In this document: piece after piece, positions 12,396 through 23,634 of the stretch
Position numbering within the stretch: the stretch's first letter is position 1
Layout: the number at the start of each line of letters is the position of its first letter
Assembly (NCBI RefSeq): GCF_949628265.1
Contig: NC_088786.1
Coordinates: 42,181,681 to 42,245,680, forward strand
Length of the DNA: 64,000 nt
Origin: Cloeon dipterum
Taxonomy: Eukaryota > Arthropoda > Insecta > Ephemeroptera > Baetidae
Direction of reading: 5' to 3'
Program-made: the position numbers and the translations under genes
The notes under the pieces: model-generated
Database searches by the model: none
Told to the model about the DNA's origin: nothing
The model's input: only the letters and a program-made list of their open reading frames with translations

Positions 12396-13801
12396 CTGAA
12401 GGTGGTCTCGTCAGTGTGGCTGCTGGTGCGCACCCGGCCCTTCGGCGAAGGGTCCGACTCTCGGCAGATCGACACCGACGTCTCGGACGACGACGAGTTG
12501 GAGTCGCGGTGCTGGTGCTGCTCCACCTGCCAGGTGCTGCCCAGGGTGTCTTTCCTCCGCACTTGCTGCTTCTGCCAATCAGGGTCAACCCTCGGCAGGT
12601 CCGCGAGCTCCTCACGCAACGGCTTCACTCACCCTTCTGCAAATAAAAAATATTTTTTCAGGGTTCATTTTTCATTTTCGTTTCAAATTGCTTTTTTTGG
12701 CAAATTTAACACCTAATAAATCCAGTTTTGGGTTAATTAGAAAGATGAAAATCGGTTTGGCCTGAGAAACACACCCTGAGATTACACTCAGAAGGTATCA
12801 ACACTGTCAGGTTGTTGTGAAAAATTTAATTCACAGTTGAAAATAGTGAAAAATGAGTTTTTTGCCTCCACGTGAACCAAATCAGCATTTTAAACCCTTA
12901 TAAGAGCGGCCCTGAGAGATTTAAGAGGTCTGAAATGTAGGAAGAAGGTTAAGCTGCATCCTGATATCAGGTTTAAATGATTTTAAGCCGACTGGGTACT
13001 TTGGTTTAATTAAAATGTTAATTTCAAAACTGCCAAATGGACATTTGTTCGTCTAAAATTTATATTAAAATAATTCCCACCTGAACGACGTCGACGATCT
13101 GATTCTGGGCCGTCACCGTCTGCTCGCCGGCAGAATAATTCAGCCAGCACAAATTCTTTCCCTGGTCCTCAACTCGAACCTGAATTTTATTTAAAAAATA
13201 AATTGAGGAAATTCAGGGACATGGTGAAACGCACCTTTGAGATGCTTAAGAGACCTGCCGCCAGGCCAGGAAGTGCCGCTGATCACCGGAAATCGGCAGC
13301 AATTGCTCGCCGGTCTCAAGGTACCACCTGAAAGGTAAAAAACGGTTATTTTAAGAAAATATTGTAATGCCCTGAGAAATTAAAGATTGGAACCTGTTAA
13401 AATCAGGGTCAACTTTAATGTTTCCCAAATTTTATAACATTAAGAAAAAATGTCTTCAATATGCTTACGTTTTTAAAATTAAGGAAATAAAAAATAGAAT
13501 TTAATTTTTCATCACTTCTAAACGCATTTTGCAGCTATTGAACCATCGCACGGCCCTGAATCAGTTGGAAGGTGCACCCTGCAGGGTCAAAGGGCCCTTG
13601 ACGCCTCTGCTGGAGCGTGTTTAAAGTTTTATTTTACCTTTTGGCGATGTCATCGTCGCAGTTCTCGTTCGCGAGCGCCTTCTCGCACTTGCTCAACGAG
13701 TCGCCGCTCTTTTTCCGCCGCTTGCCGAGCGTGGCCTTGTCTGGCGGCGCCGACACAGTGGTGGAGACAGTGGCGCCGACGAGTGCATACCCGCCGATCC
13801 T
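12396..13801 (-). CDS. Unrecognised gene, four phase-consistent exons (partial)
   Basis: Four minus-strand exons join in phase: 13638-13801, 13255-13327, 13081-13179 and 12396-12622. They encode a Lys/Arg-rich start (GKRRKKSGDSLSKCEKAL), a segment WYLETGEQLLPISGDQ, then VRVEDQGKNLCWLNYSAGEQ, and a polar Ser-rich tail (HRDSNSSSSETSVS, KGRVRTSSHTDETTF). Exon 13081-13179 has clean sites on both sides. The donor after 13255 (GTCTCT) and the acceptor before exon 4 are weaker. I do not recognise the family. No start or stop is assigned, so both ends are partial. Its exons have decayed relatives at 10.7 kb and near 8.94 and 39.84 kb, so the locus has been copied repeatedly. It could itself be a decaying copy. 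Confidence 0.45.
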
Positions 13802-15328
13802 CTGCAAAACGCGAAAAACGTGCCAAATCTGCGAAATTCGCGAGAAAACACAGCCGCCGGCTCCATCAGCTTGTTTGTTTGTGTTTTTTTATCATCAGGT
13901 TCCAGTTAGTCGGTTAAAAAACCGGTTTAAATAATGTTTAATAATAAAATTTCAGTTTAATCAAAAACCAAAACCAAAAAACGACACAAATTAAAAAACA
14001 AAACTAGTTTTTATTGCTTGAAATTTAAATTTTAGGGAAAAAAATGTTTGTTTCGTGAAAATTATATTAATTTGTTTACCGGTATCAAAAAGCAAAGGTT
14101 TTTTAGCAAAGCGGTCATGGAGGTGCTGCCCCTCGTAGCAGCTTTGAGAGTTATCTGCCGCCTGCAAGAACTATGGCGTCTCTCAATTCAAACTCATTTG
14201 GCGCGAAAGCCACGTTTGTTTTCTGTGCATGGTATGGCAGTTGTTGCGTTTCGAGTGCGTCATTATTTGAAGAAAAAAAATAAATAAAAAATCCAGAAGC
14301 GACGAGCAGCCGTACAAATTAAATAACGTCGAGGATCGAACCATAAATAGTTTTGGACGCTACACAAAACGATCATTTTTCCAGGCAATATTTTGTTCAA
14401 GTCGATTTTTAAATTTATTTAATTGATTTGCGTTTCCCGCCGTGCAAATTAGCAGCGATCTACGGCGAGACGTGCAAACGGACGCGCGAGAAAATGAAAA
14501 ATGGAAAGAGAGCAGAAAAGGGCACTGCTTTTTATCGAAGGTCGACAAAACGCAAGAGCCGGAAATTGTGCCCATCAACATCTATGTCTCACGGTCCTTT
14601 TTCCGAATATTCCGCGGATGTGTTGTTTTGCCAAAATGAGAGCAGGTTGCGTGTTAGTTGTTGCGATGCGGCTCGTGTTTTTGTTTTGACGAGGCGCCGC
14701 GAGAGGGAACGCGCGGCCTAATTAAGAGATGAACTGACGCAGCATCAAGTCTGACTTCGCTGACAATGAGAGGAAGAGAGCGAAGGAGGCAGGCGCGCAC
14801 CAGCCGACAGCGAGAGTGAAAGCAGAAAAGCGAGAGCGGACCTTCCTCACTCACAATCACCCCTTTTGGTAAGTTTTCCGGCATTTCCATCTCCTTGTCG
14901 GGTCTCAAATACTTTTAATTTCGCTCGGCTACACAGTACTGCCATAAAGATTTAATTTTTAATTGTATTCCAGCAATTATTCCGACAAAATTTTTGCTCC
15001 GCTTTATTTTCCGAAGGCGTGTGATTTTTAATAATTGAATAAGAATTAAATTATAATTTGAAAAGTTCTTAAGTCCGATTAATTAATCACAATTAATTAA
15101 TTTTTGCATGCGAAAAGTCTCACATTTTCTCGTTTTCCCCAGAATCGTCCCCAATTTTTAATTGCCCACAAGAATTGTAATGTGTAATTGCCAATGGAAT
15201 AAATTACACTTTTCAAAATTGCTCGGCTGAGAGAAAGAGCTGGTCTCGGAAAAGGAACGGGACAGGGACAATCGGCAGCATTAAAAGCCTAAAGATTCTC
15301 AGGTTGTCTGTTCGAGGCGGAAATAAAT
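13802..15328. other. Repeat-bearing intergenic stretch, no gene seen
   Basis: No coding exon is supported. A block near 14750-14900 (purine-rich GAGAG runs, then a strong donor-like CTTTTGGTAAGTTTTCC) has relatives at 20330-20500 and 25180-25345. These may be members of one repeat, or non-coding first exons. A CTCGGCTGAGAGAAAGAGC repeat start lies near 15222. Confidence 0.4.
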
Positions 15329-15759
15329 TTTTTGCAATGCGCAAAAATGCATCGCTTGTTTTTTGCGCGAAAAAACAGCCGGGAAAACTACTAGTTTTGG
15401 TTTATCTGCATTTTTCCGGATGAAACCCCAAAAAAGTCAAATATATTTCGTGCCAAAAGAGGCAGAAATTTTGGAATATTTCGATGAGAGCTGCAATTTT
15501 CGGTCTCTTGGTAAAACCAGTGTGAAATTCACAAAAATCTGCATTTTTTGGAAAAAATGCGGTGCATGACGAAAAATAGGGGTTTTGAAAAACTAGTAAA
15601 AAATGCCACTGGTGTCACCGAGACAGAAAATTGTAACACAAACCGCAATTTTCCAAAATTTCCGACTTTTTTAGCACGAAATATGACCTTTTCAGGGTTA
15701 AATTCAAAACTAAAACTGTTGGGTTTTTTCACTTGGTGCATTTTTGCGCATTGCAAAAT
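15329..15759. repeat. Imperfect palindrome of about 430 bp (foldback or MITE-like)
   Basis: The left end TTTTGCAATGCGCAAAAATG is repeated in reverse complement at the right end (15738-15759). The two arms match through several further stretches, for example GGCAGAAATTTTGGAAT against the complement of TTCCAAAATTTCCGAC. No clear target-site duplication was found, and the element has no coding capacity. Confidence 0.65.
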
Positions 15760-15884
15760 CGGTAAACCCTGAATCTTAGTTTTGGCCATCCAACACGAAA
15801 CATGAGAATTTTTGCAATGCAGGTCTTTATATAAATGCGGGTTTTGTGAATCCTGCACCAAAAACCCGTCGCGGTTTCCCAAGG

Positions 15885-16060
15885 GCCGTGTCGTCACCGC
15901 AGGAAAGTCTTACTTTTCGATTTACTTACTGCGCGCGTTTGAAAAAGAGGCAAAGCGAATAGGCTACAAGCAGAAATTTGATTTTCGGGTCAATTAAAAA
16001 TAATGCATTGATTCTTGTTTTCAACTGTTTCGAGAGGGGTAGCATACAATGAAAATTAAA
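15885..16060. repeat. Dispersed repeat family member (CACCGC-AAAGTCT type)
   Basis: It shares the string GTCACCGCAGGAAAGTCT, then a GCGCGCGTTTGAAAAAGAGG box, then TTTCGAGAGGGG followed by an ACAATGAA box, in the same order as copies near 20985-21200, 21230-21420, 23375-23610 and (inverted) 25540-25700. The family is unclassified, and no terminal repeats or target duplications were identified. Confidence 0.5.
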
Positions 16061-17315
16061 TTACTCTAAATCAGTGGTATAATTATTTTTTACACGATTC
16101 TTGCAATTGATTTCTGTTTGTAATGATGAAAACAACTTTTCAACATCAGCTTCTAAAAAGGCCGATTGCGGTGATCTATACCTAAAAGAAATACAATTTT
16201 CGCCCAAATTACCAATTGCTGAAAGAGTAATCAAGGCGGGGGCCGGCGGAGTTGAACGAACACAACTGTTTTTCACGCGCTTTGCTGCATGGAAGACGCA
16301 TTATTCACAAATTATTAGTTTCAATCTGGGGGTCACTGGGAGGGCTGGCAAGTTTAGAAATTAACTAAGCAACTCGACATTTGTCAATTTTTTGGCTCGC
16401 GCCGAATTGGTCTCCGTTTCCGGCCCGTCGGCTCTCCTGCAGCTCCTCCACAAAGTCGCTTCCACGGGGAGTTTTTTCTTTGCAATTCGCGTCGCGTCAA
16501 GTTTTTGCCTTGCTATCAACCGACACACGCGCAATTCGCCAAAATCCTGCAACAATTGTCAATTGACAAGAAATGATTTATTTTTTCTAATGCAACGAAT
16601 TGTGCTCTATAGGAATAAAATAATCCAAATTTTTGACAGCAGCCGAGGAAAAACTTTCAATTTGAATTTTCAGAAGTTATTTATTATTTTAATAGCACTG
16701 CTGCTTTTATCATGTGATTTACGTTAGTCTCTATCTCTCCATCCCCAAACGGTGCATGAAATGCGTATACATACATCCCCCTTACAATTTCAAAAAAGAG
16801 AAGGACAAAAAGCGAGGAGCAATCATCAAAATTAAATAGAAGAAAATGTTGAGAGTTGCAGCACGCAACATTTCTCGGAATCACTTTTCTCAATATTAAA
16901 AGTCGAGTTTTTTTATTGATAGTTTTCAAAGTTGGCGGTTTTAGACGATTTTGAGTTGATTTTCAGATCAGAGCCAGAAAAGCGCAACAACACTGTTTGG
17001 AAATCGCTTTTTTTCTGCTTTCATTGGCGGAAGTGTTTTTACACTTTATTATTTTTTTTGCATGAAATCGGGCTGATTAGTTGATCGATGGCCAAACAGC
17101 CCGGTTCGTGTTGAACTTCCGATCTCATTGAGCTCAGATAGGATTTTATTTTTCTGCAACGGGAACTGGAAGATAAAAAATCTGGAAATTTTTCTGCTAC
17201 TGAGACAAGGATAATTTTTGAATAAACTAAAATTAGATTTTCGGAAAAATTAGCCGGTTAATCTTGTTTGTTTTCGGATAGTTGAGTGTCAAGGCCGCTT
17301 TTGTGTGCTCTAAGT

Positions 17316-19166
17316 TAGTGCTTTGCGCGGGTACAAATTTTCAACCCAAACCCGCACCGAACCCGCTTATTTCGTACCGCACCCAAACCGCACCCATATC
17401 TTTTTCAAAATTTGAACCCGCACCCGCACCAACCCGCACTACGCCAACCCGCACCCGCAATCCGCCATATTGGATTTGCAAAATCTGGACCCGCACCCGC
17501 GGGTTTGGTGCGGGTTTTGCGGGTTCAACCCTCAAACCCGCGACCCGCGCAAAACAGTTGAGAAAACCCCGACTTTCCAATTTTTGCGGGTTTTGCGGGC
17601 GTTAAAGGTCAAAATCTGGGAATTTTGAGTACTTTATAACTTTGCTCAGGGTGGTCCTAGAACAAAAATTAAAAACCCGCAAACTCGTCTCAACGAGGCA
17701 AACAACTTTTATACTGATCTCAAGGTGGTAGGTCAAAGCCCAAGGTCACAAAAATTAATTTTTGGAATTAAAACTTAAATTTGAAAATAAATATATTGAA
17801 ATGTTTTATTTTTTTCAAAACCGTTTTGTAGAACATAAATTAAGTTAAAAACGTCAAAATTTGGAATGGCGTTTTTCCTCATTTTTTTAATTAAAAATGA
17901 AAAATTCGAAAACCCTTGTTTGTCGAGGTAGGTAAAAACGGTGATTGACCAAAAAATGTCGACTTCAAATCATCCGAATTTCAAAAACCACATACCGTTA
18001 GACTCCTCTCGACATCCCTAAGTGCACTAAAGGGGTATAATTCGATTTTATATTTTGTTTTATAATTGCGACAAGATTTTTAGTGCAGAATTCGAGATTT
18101 GGTGCTCATCAAGCATTTTATTGCACCCGTCTCGATAAAAAAAACTTTGTACACCCGACCCGAATCTCGGATTGTGGTGGTCCTATTTACAAAAAAATAC
18201 GTACCATAAAAAATTTCAATATATTCATTTTCAAATTTGAGTTTTAAATCTAAAAATTAATTTTTGTGACCTTGACCATTGACCTACCACTTTGAGGTTA
18301 AGATAACAGTTTTTTGTCTTGTTAAGACGAGTTTACGGGGTTTTTAATTTTTGTTCTAGGACCACCCTGAGCAAAGTTATGAAGTACTCAAAATTCCCAG
18401 ATTTTGATCTTTGAACGCTCGCAAAACCCGCAAAAATTGGAAAGTCGGGGTTTTCTCAACTGATTTTTAGTTCAATTAGGGCAAATTTAAAGCAAAAAAA
18501 TTCATCAAAATCCATCGACCTATGGACAACAATTTGTTGAGTTCAGAGATTTGGCTCAATTCACCAGTTACATAAACCCTAAGTGTTTGAAGCCGCCAAT
18601 TAACAGATGGCGCCACCGTAGACTTTCGATTTTAAGGCACTTCCGCTGCGATTTCAGACTCAATCTAGCTACCGTGCATTCTTCAATTAATTTGCTATTT
18701 TTTGACGTGCTGAAAACCAAAATCGGTTCAGCCAATCGCCGTAGAATCGTGAAAAACTATTTTTTGAAATAAAAAAATATGTTTCAACGTTTCTACGGCG
18801 AATGGCTGAACCGATTTTGGTTTTCAGCACGTCAAAAAAAGCAAATAATTTATAAAAGCAAAATAGCTAGATTGTGTCTGAAATCGCAGCAAACATGTCT
18901 TAAAACTGCTTAAAACAAAATTTAAAAAAAAAAGTCTGTGGTTGCGCTATCTGTTGGTGGCTTCAATAACTAAAGGTTTATGCAACTGGTAAATTACATA
19001 AAAGTTGCGGGTTTGCCGAGTCAACCCGCACCCGCACCAAACCGCACAACGCCAACCCGCACCCGCAATCCGCCATATTGGATTTGCAAAATCTGGACCC
19101 GCACCCGCGGGTTTGGTGCGGGTTTGCGGGTTCAACCCTCAAACCCGCGACCCGCGCAAAGCACTA
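17316..19166. mobile_element. Non-autonomous hAT-like DNA transposon with nested repeats
   Basis: The ends are perfect inverted repeats (TAGTGCTTTGCGCGGGT at 17316-17332 and its complement at 19150-19166). They are flanked by an exact 8-bp target duplication CTCTAAGT (17308-17315 and 19167-19174). An 8-bp duplication with YAG-type ends fits the hAT superfamily. The duplicate block at about 23970-23990 lacks the element and shows the empty site. The interior has CCCGCACCCGC-rich ends, and the right-end module is present twice (about 17450-17554 and 19040-19166). There is no transposase frame. Confidence 0.85.
17555..18462. mobile_element. Inner inverted-repeat element nested in the hAT-like transposon
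   Basis: Its arms begin CAGTTGAGAAAACCCCGACT at 17555 and end with the exact complement at 18462. The arms remain alignable for about 230 bp, including a shared GGTGGTCCTAGAACAAAAAT. The middle is AT-rich and non-coding. To its right, 18560-19000 holds another hairpin centred near 18775, whose sequence recurs in the hAT-like copy at 27791-28470. Confidence 0.7.
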
Positions 19167-19500
19167 CTCTAAGTGGAGGTTGGCACTTGGCAGGACATAA
19201 AAAAGGAGCACGGATAGTGAAGCGGCGGCCGGAATAAAAAGCAGCGTCGATAGAAAAGGAGAGACGAAAAAAGGCCGCGCGTAGCCAAGTGTCGTGCGAT
19301 AAATAAATTTAATGGAAGCAACGGCCGGGCAGCAGGTCAAAAGTTAATTTATTTTTATTTTCGCCTCGCCCTTCGAATTGACATTGACACTAAACACCAA
19401 GGATTGTCTTTTGTCCCTTGGAAGAGAAATGAACTGGAATCTCAATAAAATTCAACCGGGATTTTGTGAATAAAATACAAGGTTTAACTCTGCGGCTGCC

Positions 19501-19940
19501 GCTCATCACTTTCCGCCTGGCAACAAAGAGGTTTATTCGCACCTGCGTTCAGCGGCAACTCTCTCACAAATCCTTCATTTGTTCACCATAATAGCGACGC
19601 AGAAAATAACAACAACAAAAATGTGGAAATTTTGTCAAGTATGGTTCATTATTTTGGAATTGGCGACCCGTTCATAGAACAGCGTGTCATGCAATCGCAG
19701 GCCAAAGGTGAAAATAAAAATAATTTATCAATCAAAGTATTACCGAGCTGCTGTGACAATTGTTCTCCTCGTTTTGTTAATTTTCTCGATAGAATTAACA
19801 AAATGAAAGTTAAGAATGGTTAAAGTTAAAATGGAGTTGCTCTGTTCTGTTGCAAAGCAAATTTCCTCTCGAGCCTTTGGCAAACGTTCACCTGCTTTTC
19901 AAGAAGAATTATTATTATTTCATTAATTAATATTTCATTG
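19501..19940. other. Intergenic part of block A, no gene seen
   Basis: AT-rich sequence matching 24330-24780 at moderate identity. No exon or RNA gene is supported. Confidence 0.4.
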
Positions 19941-20984
19941 GTCATTTTATCTTACTGCATTTTTTTAAGAAAAGATTTATTTTGAAAACTACAGAAGTCC
20001 AGCCAAGTCCGGAGAATGAACGGCTGGTGCTTGTTCTTCTGCACAAGGCAGCACAAAAATATTTATTTGCTCCACTGAGACGTGCACCCCCTTGTAAACC
20101 AAGGGTTAAACAGGCACAAGAAAAGCTCTTATTCAAAGATGACAGGATTAAAAAAATAAAACGGATAGAAATGCTCTACTTGGAGCCATAAAAGTAAGTG
20201 AAACTTTAGGTTAAGCGGGAATGATTTGGATTTAAAAAAATGAGAAGCCGCGCGTGCGGCTGCGAGCATTCAGGCTTGGGTTTGTAGGACGCCGGGAGAG
20301 GCTAGCTGGTCGGCTGTCGCACACTCGCGCCACTAGGCGGATAAACACACGCAGCGACGAAAAGTCTCACACTCTTTCCTGAGCGCGTGAGAGAAACGGA
20401 TGCTCTGGCGCACATAACTCGCAAGCGAGAGCGAAAACGGATGAGCTACACCCTTCGCACTCGCCGCGCACTTTTCGGTAAGTTTTCCAGCGTTTTCCAG
20501 TACACGAAAAGTATACGGTGGCGCCGCATCTGTTGGCGTCTTTGAACGCTGAGCGTTTATACAACTGCACAATTGTCTACATTTTTAATTCCCTTCTGGA
20601 AATGTAAATTATTTAATGATTACCATCGGAATTTGTTCGAATTTTCATAGCAAGAATAGTCTAAAGGCGAAGCGAATCCAAGCATTTGTTAGATTCAGGG
20701 TTGCATTTTCTCCCCACCCGGTTTTTTACCACTCAGTTTTTACTAATTTCCTGTGCAACAAATGATTTTTCCTTTTTTCTCCAGTCAAAATTTGAGTAGT
20801 CAAAAGTACCTCCATTTTGCAGATTACATCTTTTAAATTTCCATTTTGCATAATTTTTCAAGCCGACGTTATAAGCTAATAGTTATGAGAAATTATTGAA
20901 AAATAAAGGGAAAACATTGCCTGAAAGAAACTTGTAAAAAAAATGCTGGGCTGATAAGAAGGGCGGCAGGAAGGGTGTAGCCGT

Positions 20985-21420
20985 AGCGTCCGGCGTAAGC
21001 TGGCCTTGGAAACATTGTAGGCCATTATGGCGTCACCGCGCAGAAAAGTCTAACATTTGTCGCGTCGCATTTAAAAGAGGGGCGTAGCAAATAAATTAAT
21101 TTTGTTCGCGGCTCTACTTGAGGAGCTAAAATGGACTGATTTTACTTCTCAACCATTTCGAGAGGGGCGCAGTACAATAGTACAATGAAATGAGCGGCCA
21201 ATAATTTATCTATCTAGGCATTAACGACTCACAAAAGTGCTCGGCTGAGAGAACGAGCTGCACGTGCTGGCCTTGGAAATTATTTTCGGCTCGTGCTGAT
21301 CACCGTTGGAACGTCAAATATTTTAATGTTATCCCGTCGCGTTAAAAAAGGGCACAGCAAATAAATTTATTTCAACCGTTTCGAGAGGGGTAGTAGAACA
21401 ATCAAACTATTTTAAATATG
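20985..21420. repeat. Two adjacent members of the CTCGGCTGAGAGAA dispersed family
   Basis: Two consecutive partial copies carry the ordered landmarks GTCACCGCGCAGAAAAGTCT, TTTAAAAGAGGGGCGTAGCA, TTTCGAGAGGGGC, then CTCGGCTGAGAGAACGAGC and GCTGGCCTTGGAAA. Comparable copies are at 23375-23610 and, inverted, at 25540-25700. The family is unclassified. Confidence 0.5.
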
Positions 21421-23370
21421 CGTGACATGGCGAAAATATTCATCACACATTTTTTATAATTAATTTGAGGTAATAAAATGTTGATTTAAAATTAACCCGA
21501 ATTCAAAACCTAGAACACATTTTTAAGATTTAAAAACTGTTCAGTTGCCTGGTTTTCCATCAATCAGCTATCTCTCAAGTTAAGACTTTCTTATTAATCT
21601 TTAACCAGAATTTAAAACATTCGCATTATTTTATTTCTTGGTGTTGAATTAGAAACAGGCGCGGTCCAGAATAACCATTTTGGTACCACGAAAACATGTT
21701 AAAACTAAGAATCACGATTGAAATCTTGTTTAAATTCAAAAAAGTAATTATATTGTGGATCAGTGGGGCAACTATGCCATGCCCCATACTAACCGTAAAC
21801 AAATAAAATAATTAAAAACATAATTTTGTTGCTAACATGGAGAGAATAGTCAATCAATATCAGTAAATTATGTAAAAAAGGAGTATACCTTTTGATAAGT
21901 CGCACTTGAGTTCTCATTAATCCACAGATTCGGTATATTAAATTTAAGTATGAATTTTATTAAAAAAAACAGACCTTTTGGAAAAGGAGGAATTACTTTT
22001 CGTTCTCACGACGTTATGACCAGAGATGAAAAAAGGCGAGTTTTTGCTTCACTTGTGGCGTGTAGATAATAAAAGGCGTTCTCAATATTTGTTGGAATAT
22101 TTTAACCTCTGCTGAGCAGCACTTTCCGTGAGATGCGAGCTCAGCAGCCAATAACACTGCTGAACGGATGTGGCCTCGCGGGTGGCCGCAGGGGAGCTTG
22201 GGCCCAATCTTTTTTATTCTTGTTTATTCTTATATACTCTAGTCAAATACTTAATAAACTATAAGGTCTTTTCGCCTGCCCGCACCAGTTAAGTTCTCTT
22301 TGATTAAAACGCCGACCAGACATTCGTCGCAAAAGCCGCTGGAAAGGTGCGAAAACCAGCCCGTCGCGAGCTATTTGAGCATTTATTATTAATACCAAAA
22401 ATAAGCTCTGACATCGGGCAGCCCGATCGAACTGCTCAAATATCTCCCACGGCTTGGGCACACTCCTTAGAATGCCTTAATAATGCGAGCCACGGGCTGG
22501 TCATTGGAATAAAAACAAATTAATCCGCAAATCGAATGAATATGCTCGGGAGCCTACAAATTTGCTTTTTTAAAGCGGAATTGGCCATCGAATTAATCGG
22601 CCTGAAAACACACTGCGAGAGTTGAAAGTCTAACACTTGACTATTTATTTTTAGCGGGCCACGCAGAGTTTGAAGGTTTTAGAACCTGTTACCTGGCCCC
22701 ACTGCTTTTTCAAAACTGCGCGGCACAGAAAATAAATAAATAGCTAGACTTTTTGTTACGATGAAAGTCCCAGATTTCTATTTCTTTTGCAACGAAGTGG
22801 AGGGGTGAGTTTCGGGTGGCCGAGCAAGGGAAGAGTTGCTTCACTCGGCAAAAATTATTGATTTATCACCATTGGACTTTTCGTAGCGAGAAAAGTCCAA
22901 GTTACAAAAAAAAAGCGGCGCGTGTTGGCCTTGGAAATGTTTTCGTGCTAACATTATTTAGAGGTTGTTTAAAATTTAAAAGGGATGCTCTTTTAAAGGA
23001 GTCTGGCAGAATTATCACAGCGGAATAGTTACAAAAGGGAACTGATGGATAAACAAAGAGCGAATTGAAGAGTGACAGGTTGCGCAGTGCTAATCCGACC
23101 TGGGTTTTTTATTTGGACGAGGCAGCGAGAGGCAGAGACGAAAGGTCTCGCTTTTCGCTTACAGTGAGAATAAAGCGGAGGCAGGCGCAAAAGAGCCAAA
23201 ACATAGAAGGAGAGACTTGAAAAGCAAAATTGTTTCAGAAATTTTAATTTGCAATGGCTTTCCCATGATTTTCATTGCCTTTTAACCTATATTAAATATT
23301 AAGTATTCTCTCATTTTCACCGCAGAATTGTCTACATATCAATTTCCGGTAATACACCATTGTAACGGAA
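21421..23370. other. Intergenic stretch, no gene seen
   Basis: No supported exon. A fragment of the dispersed family lies at about 22870-22945 (GAGAAAAGTCCAAGTTAC, then GTTGGCCTTGGAAATG). A purine-rich block near 23110-23200 resembles those at 14.8, 20.4 and 25.2 kb. Confidence 0.4.
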
Positions 23371-23374
23371 TTCG

Positions 23375-23610
23375 TTAGACTTTTCATATCGAGAAAAGTC
23401 CAACTCACAAAATAGCTCGGCTGTTAGAAAGAGCGGCGCGTGATGGCCTTGGAAACATAATCGGGCCGTCACCGCAACAAAAAGTCTAACATTTGGATGC
23501 AATCGCGCGCGTTTAAAAGAGAGGCGCCGCTAATAAAGAGGCTCAGTTGAGGGAAAATAGGGCTGATCCCGCTTCTCGCAGCTATTTCCAGAGGACACGT
23601 ACAGTGTATA
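23375..23610. repeat. Dispersed repeat family member, best-preserved copy
   Basis: It carries the ordered boxes GAGAAAAGTCCAACTCACAA, GCTCGGCTGTTAGAAAGAGC, TGGCCTTGGAAACA, GGCCGTCACCGC, AAAAGTCTAACATTTGG and GTTTAAAAGAGAGGCG. The same order is seen in the inverted copy at 25540-25700 and partially elsewhere in 15-26 kb. Confidence 0.55.
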
Positions 23611-23634
23611 TTATTATATAATGTAAGTAATTGA

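Larger units (their letters stand above)
17030..20500. repeat. Duplicated block A (partner 23635-25345)
   Basis: The block aligns with 23635-25345 once the transposon at 17316-19166 is removed. Shared landmarks in the same order are CTCAGATAGGATTTTATTT, GGTTGGCACTTGGCAGGA, TACCGAGCTGCTGTGA and GCGCACTTTTCGGTAAGTTT. The outer parts have diverged moderately, but about 19940-20470 is almost identical to 24780-25330. No protein-coding gene is supported: the conserved 69-codon open frame at 19982 lacks an ATG start. Confidence 0.75.

Noticed and set aside
14428-14908. Several overlapping open frames on both strands
   Set aside because: GC-richer composition opens several frames by chance. No domain and no consistent splicing was found.
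19982-20191. 69-codon open frame identical in both duplicated blocks
   Set aside because: It lacks an ATG start, and conservation is equally high in the surrounding non-coding bases, so it is not evidence of coding.
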